A DNA stretch of 64,000 nt from NCBI GenBank assembly GCA_003313425.1, contig NHZP01000001.1, positions 558,001-622,000 of the forward strand, written 5' to 3'. Source of the stretch: Pseudopyrenochaeta lycopersici. Lineage: Eukaryota; Ascomycota; Dothideomycetes; Pleosporales; Pseudopyrenochaetaceae. A program made the translations under genes and the position numbers. Under the pieces are notes generated by a model. The model was given only the letters and a program-made list of their open reading frames with translations, was not told where the DNA came from and made no database searches. Positions 61,385-64,000 of the stretch are shown in pieces (position 1 is the first letter of the stretch; each line of letters begins with the position of its first letter).

Positions 61385-61760
61385 TAAGCTAGATAAGGAG
61401 ATATATTATTTAGAAGCTTAAGAGGCAGAGGCTAAGGCAGTAAAGGAGAAGGCGCTGAACGCGTTACTAGCCGCTTATTCTAAACGCAGTTATTTACGTA
61501 AATAAAAAGAGTTTCTTTAGAGGCGTAAGTAAAGTCTAGTAGACGCCTTAGGTTAGTACGTAGAGGAGATTAAGGCTCTTAAGGCGGCGGAAGCGTTAGG
61601 GCAGGAGATTACTAATCTTAAGGAAAGTCTTATACTAGGCACTCTAGCTCTAGACTAAAGCGCGTTTATACTAATATAGCTAGAAGAAGGCAGTCTTTTT
61701 CTTAGAGTAGCTAACTTTAGGAGTAGTAGTAGTTCTACTATTCTCTCTTCTTAGGTTAGT
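61385..61760 (+). pseudogene. Coiled-coil ORF relic, pogo-transposase-tail-like
   Basis: A plus-strand frame interrupted by TAA/TAG reads Ala/Glu/Lys-rich text (E-A-E-A-K-A-V-K-E-K-A-L-N-A-L-L-A-A-Y), then R-S-Y-L-R-K, a stop, K-E-F-L, a stop, R-R-K, and E-E-I-K-A-L-K-A-A-E. This resembles the basic coiled coil found at the C-terminus of many fungal pogo/Fot1 transposases. It is less AT-rich than its surroundings, with several GCG codons left. Identity is tentative. Confidence 0.35.
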
Positions 61761-61794
61761 TATAGTTCTAGTACCTAAGTTCTTTTTATTCCTT

Positions 61795-64000
61795 ATTATA
61801 GTAGTATTTGCTAATTTATTCCTTATAGTTCTTTAAGTTAGACTTAGGTTCCTATATATTTTCTAAATCTAGGTAGCCTTTCTATTTTATAAAGTACTTT
61901 CTTTCTTTATACTATTCCTTTGTAATCTTAGGGCGTTCTTCGCTAAGAATTTTTTTAACTTTATACTCTATTTCTTCTTTAGTTTAGTACTAGAATATTT
62001 TTTATAGTAGCGTTATTAGGTTAGCTAGTTCTAACTTAGAGATATAGAATTATAAGTAGATCTTTATATCTAGTAGTAGCTTAAGTATATAATTTATAAG
62101 TCTGTTTTATTCTTTAACTAAAAATAGTCTAACTTTAACGTAATTAAGTCCCTTACTTAGTTACTTATTACGTAGATTTTTCGTAAGTAAGTATACTTTA
62201 TCCCTCTTTTTTAGCTAAGGTGCTATTTTTCTTTTCTTATTTTAGTAAGAAATACTATTACATTATACTTTCTTAAGGTTCTCTTAAAGTTATTTATATA
62301 TTTTCTTTATTTCTTTAGCTATCTTTATAGCTACTTTAGCTTTTCTACTAGGATATAATTTTATAAAGAGATTAGGGTGTCTCCTGTAGTTAGTAAAGAA
62401 TAGTGTCTTTCTAGTTAATTCTAATAATTTATTATTATAGGCTAGTTATACTATTAGTAATAATAAGACCTAATTATTTTATTATTAATTACTATAAATT
62501 CTTAGGTAGGTCTTTATTATTCTGTTTGTTCTTTCTATCTATCTATCTGTTTATAGGTGATAGGCTATTAACAACTTTCTCTTAGTTCCTATCGCGGCTA
62601 TTAATATAGACTAGAAGTTAGATATAAAGAGCTTATCTCTATTACTTATAATAGACTTAGGTATACTATAATATCGTATCAGCCTGTCTAAGATAATAAA
62701 CGCTAGTTATTCTATATTATAGTTATTTCTAAATAGTATTATTTCTACTGCTTTTATAAACCTGCAGACTATATTAAAGATAGCGTTATACTTAATTCCT
62801 ATTACAGAATCTTTAGATAGTAGTAACCCTATTACAAAGTCTATAGAAATATCTACTTAAGGTTTATTAGGTAGCTCTATAGCTTACATTTCTCTATATA
62901 GTGCGTAAGTACTGTATTTATTCTTATAACAGTCCGCGCATTTTTTAATAAACTATTTAACTTTAGCCTTTATATTCTTAAAGCTATAGTGTCGCTGTAT
63001 AAGTTCTATTATTCTCTTAATTCCTAGGTAACTATATACTAGGTTATTATAGTATTATTAAATAATTACTTCTTATAATTCTTTAGGTACTTTAGACGTA
63101 ATTATTATAGTATTATTTAATAACTTATTAGGTCCTAAGCTTCTATCCTAGTTTACTTAAAGGATAGCATCGCTAACTATTACTTTTATTCCTGCGATGT
63201 CTGTTCTGCAGCTAAGAGCATTAGCTCTGCCGTTATCCTTTCTTAGCGTATACATAATCTTAAACTTATATTATCTTAGCATTTTAGCCTATCTAACCTA
63301 TCTATAGTTTAAAGTTTTAGTAGTAGTAAAATAAACTAAGTTCTTATAATCTATAAATATTATAAGATCTAAGCAGCTTTCTGCATAGATTTACTAGTAG
63401 TTAAGGGCGTTAATAACTGCTATAAGCTCTTTATTATGCACGTTGTAGCGTTTCTTAGCGTCTATAAATTTTCTTAAGTAGTACGTAATTAGGTGCTATT
63501 TCCTATTACGTTCTTATTTTACTATTATACCTAGTATAAGGTCTAAGGCATCTATTTTAAACTGTAAGGGTTCTCCTATTTAGAATATAATTAACACTAG
63601 AAGTATAATATAGGCTTCCTTAAGTATCTAGAATACTTTTCTTTATTTATTTCCTTATTCCTATTTTATATCTTTCCTCGTAAGCTTAGTAAGTAGAATA
63701 GATTTCCTAGAAAAATCCTTAATAAACTATTAGTTAAAGTTAATAAATCTTATAAATAACTATATATCTTTAACTATTTTAGGTTTAGGCTATTCTTTTA
63801 CTACTCTTATTTTTTCTTTACTTATCTTTACTCTATATACACCTACTATATATCCTAAGAATTTAACTTAAGTGCCTAGTATGTTACTAGTATATTAGTA
63901 AGACTAAAAGGCATTACTATATACTTATAGTAGCTATAGCGTGTTCTAAACGCAGTCTTCTATTCTTTACCTTCCTTTATGCGAATAAGGTTATATACTC
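61795..64000 (-). mobile_element. Ty3/gypsy chromovirus polyprotein remnant (partial)
   Basis: Read on minus from the right edge, frames interrupted by TAG/TAA show gypsy pol in order. First is the RT end (V-K-F-L-G-Y-I-V-G, F-I-N-F-N, F-I-K-D-F-S). Next is RNase H (D-A-L-D-L-I-L-G, Y-N-V-H-N-K-E-L-I-A-V-I-N-A-L, T-T-T-K-T-L-N). Then integrase (zinc-finger C-A-D-C-Y, D-I-S-I-D-F-V-I-G-L, G-T-K-R-K-L-L-I-A-Y-H, R-T-N-R-I-I-K). It ends in a chromodomain (E-Y-K-V-K-K-I-L, then K-G-Y-L-D-L-E-N near 61850). Gag, protease and most of RT lie outside the window. It is dead from point mutations of RIP type. Confidence 0.85.

Larger units (their letters stand above)
48420..64000. other. AT-rich, CpA/TpG-poor repeat compartment
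   Basis: From about 48420 the base composition changes sharply. Sequence becomes dominated by TA, AT, AAT and TAG, with CpA and TpG largely absent and ATG codons rare as a result. This is the footprint of repeat-induced point mutation (C to T at CpA) plus AT-adapted transposons. No host gene is recognisable in it. The coding remains that can be identified are two hAT transposases, a Ty3/gypsy polyprotein, a coiled-coil relic and an unknown divergent gene, each listed separately. Confidence 0.85.

Overview
The window is a piece of a filamentous ascomycete (Pezizomycotina) chromosome. A Dothideomycete is my best guess, held loosely. The evidence is short introns of about 47-77 bp with GTRNGY donors and CTRAY-like branch sites, a JHD1-type JmjC protein, a RasB/Ras2-type GTPase, a divergent H3-H4 pair, and a long AT-rich tract that looks like the product of repeat-induced point mutation (RIP). 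All exon boundaries below come from splice consensus plus frame continuity and protein family fit, not from transcripts.

Bases 1-48355 are a compact, ordinary gene-rich compartment. In order: the end of a dienelactone hydrolase (+); an AlkB-like dioxygenase (-) divergent from PEX7 (+); an HSL-type alpha/beta hydrolase (+); a His-rich ORF (-); proteasome subunit PRE2 (+); histone demethylase JHD1 (-) divergent from SF3B6 (+); UTP20 (-) divergent from a CWF19-like protein (+); a secreted HNH nuclease (+); a small Arg/Ser-rich gene (-); AIM24 (-) divergent from ATM1 (+); a peroxiredoxin-like protein (-); H3 (-) divergent from H4 (+); a type II HAD hydrolase (+); a propionyl-CoA synthetase-like enzyme (+); Ras2 (+); and a BAHD-type acyltransferase (+). 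Two divergent pairs make functional sense: H3/H4 as nucleosome partners, and AIM24/ATM1 as two mitochondrial inner-membrane proteins. SF3B6, UTP20 and CWF19 are three successive RNA-processing genes.

From about 48.4 kb to the end, composition switches abruptly to AT-rich DNA poor in CpA/TpG, built of nested and broken transposons. The clearest structure is a 5878-bp hAT element (50901-56778) with 17-bp terminal inverted repeats and a perfect 8-bp target duplication (ATCTAAAC). It is inserted inside the transposase gene of a second, unrelated hAT element. That outer transposase runs on the minus strand in two blocks (58556-56787, then 50892-50251). The outer element also appears to carry a divergently oriented four-exon gene of unknown function (59327-60123), separated from the transposase by about 28 copies of a 17-bp minisatellite. 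Its coding DNA looks natively AT-rich rather than simply RIP-destroyed, unlike the inner element, which is full of TAG/TAA stops. Beyond lie a near-perfect foldback palindrome (60228-60652), a coiled-coil ORF relic, and the RNase H, integrase and chromodomain end of a decayed Ty3/gypsy chromovirus running off the right edge.

The most unusual signal is the outer, two-gene, AT-adapted hAT element with its minisatellite promoter region and clean introns.
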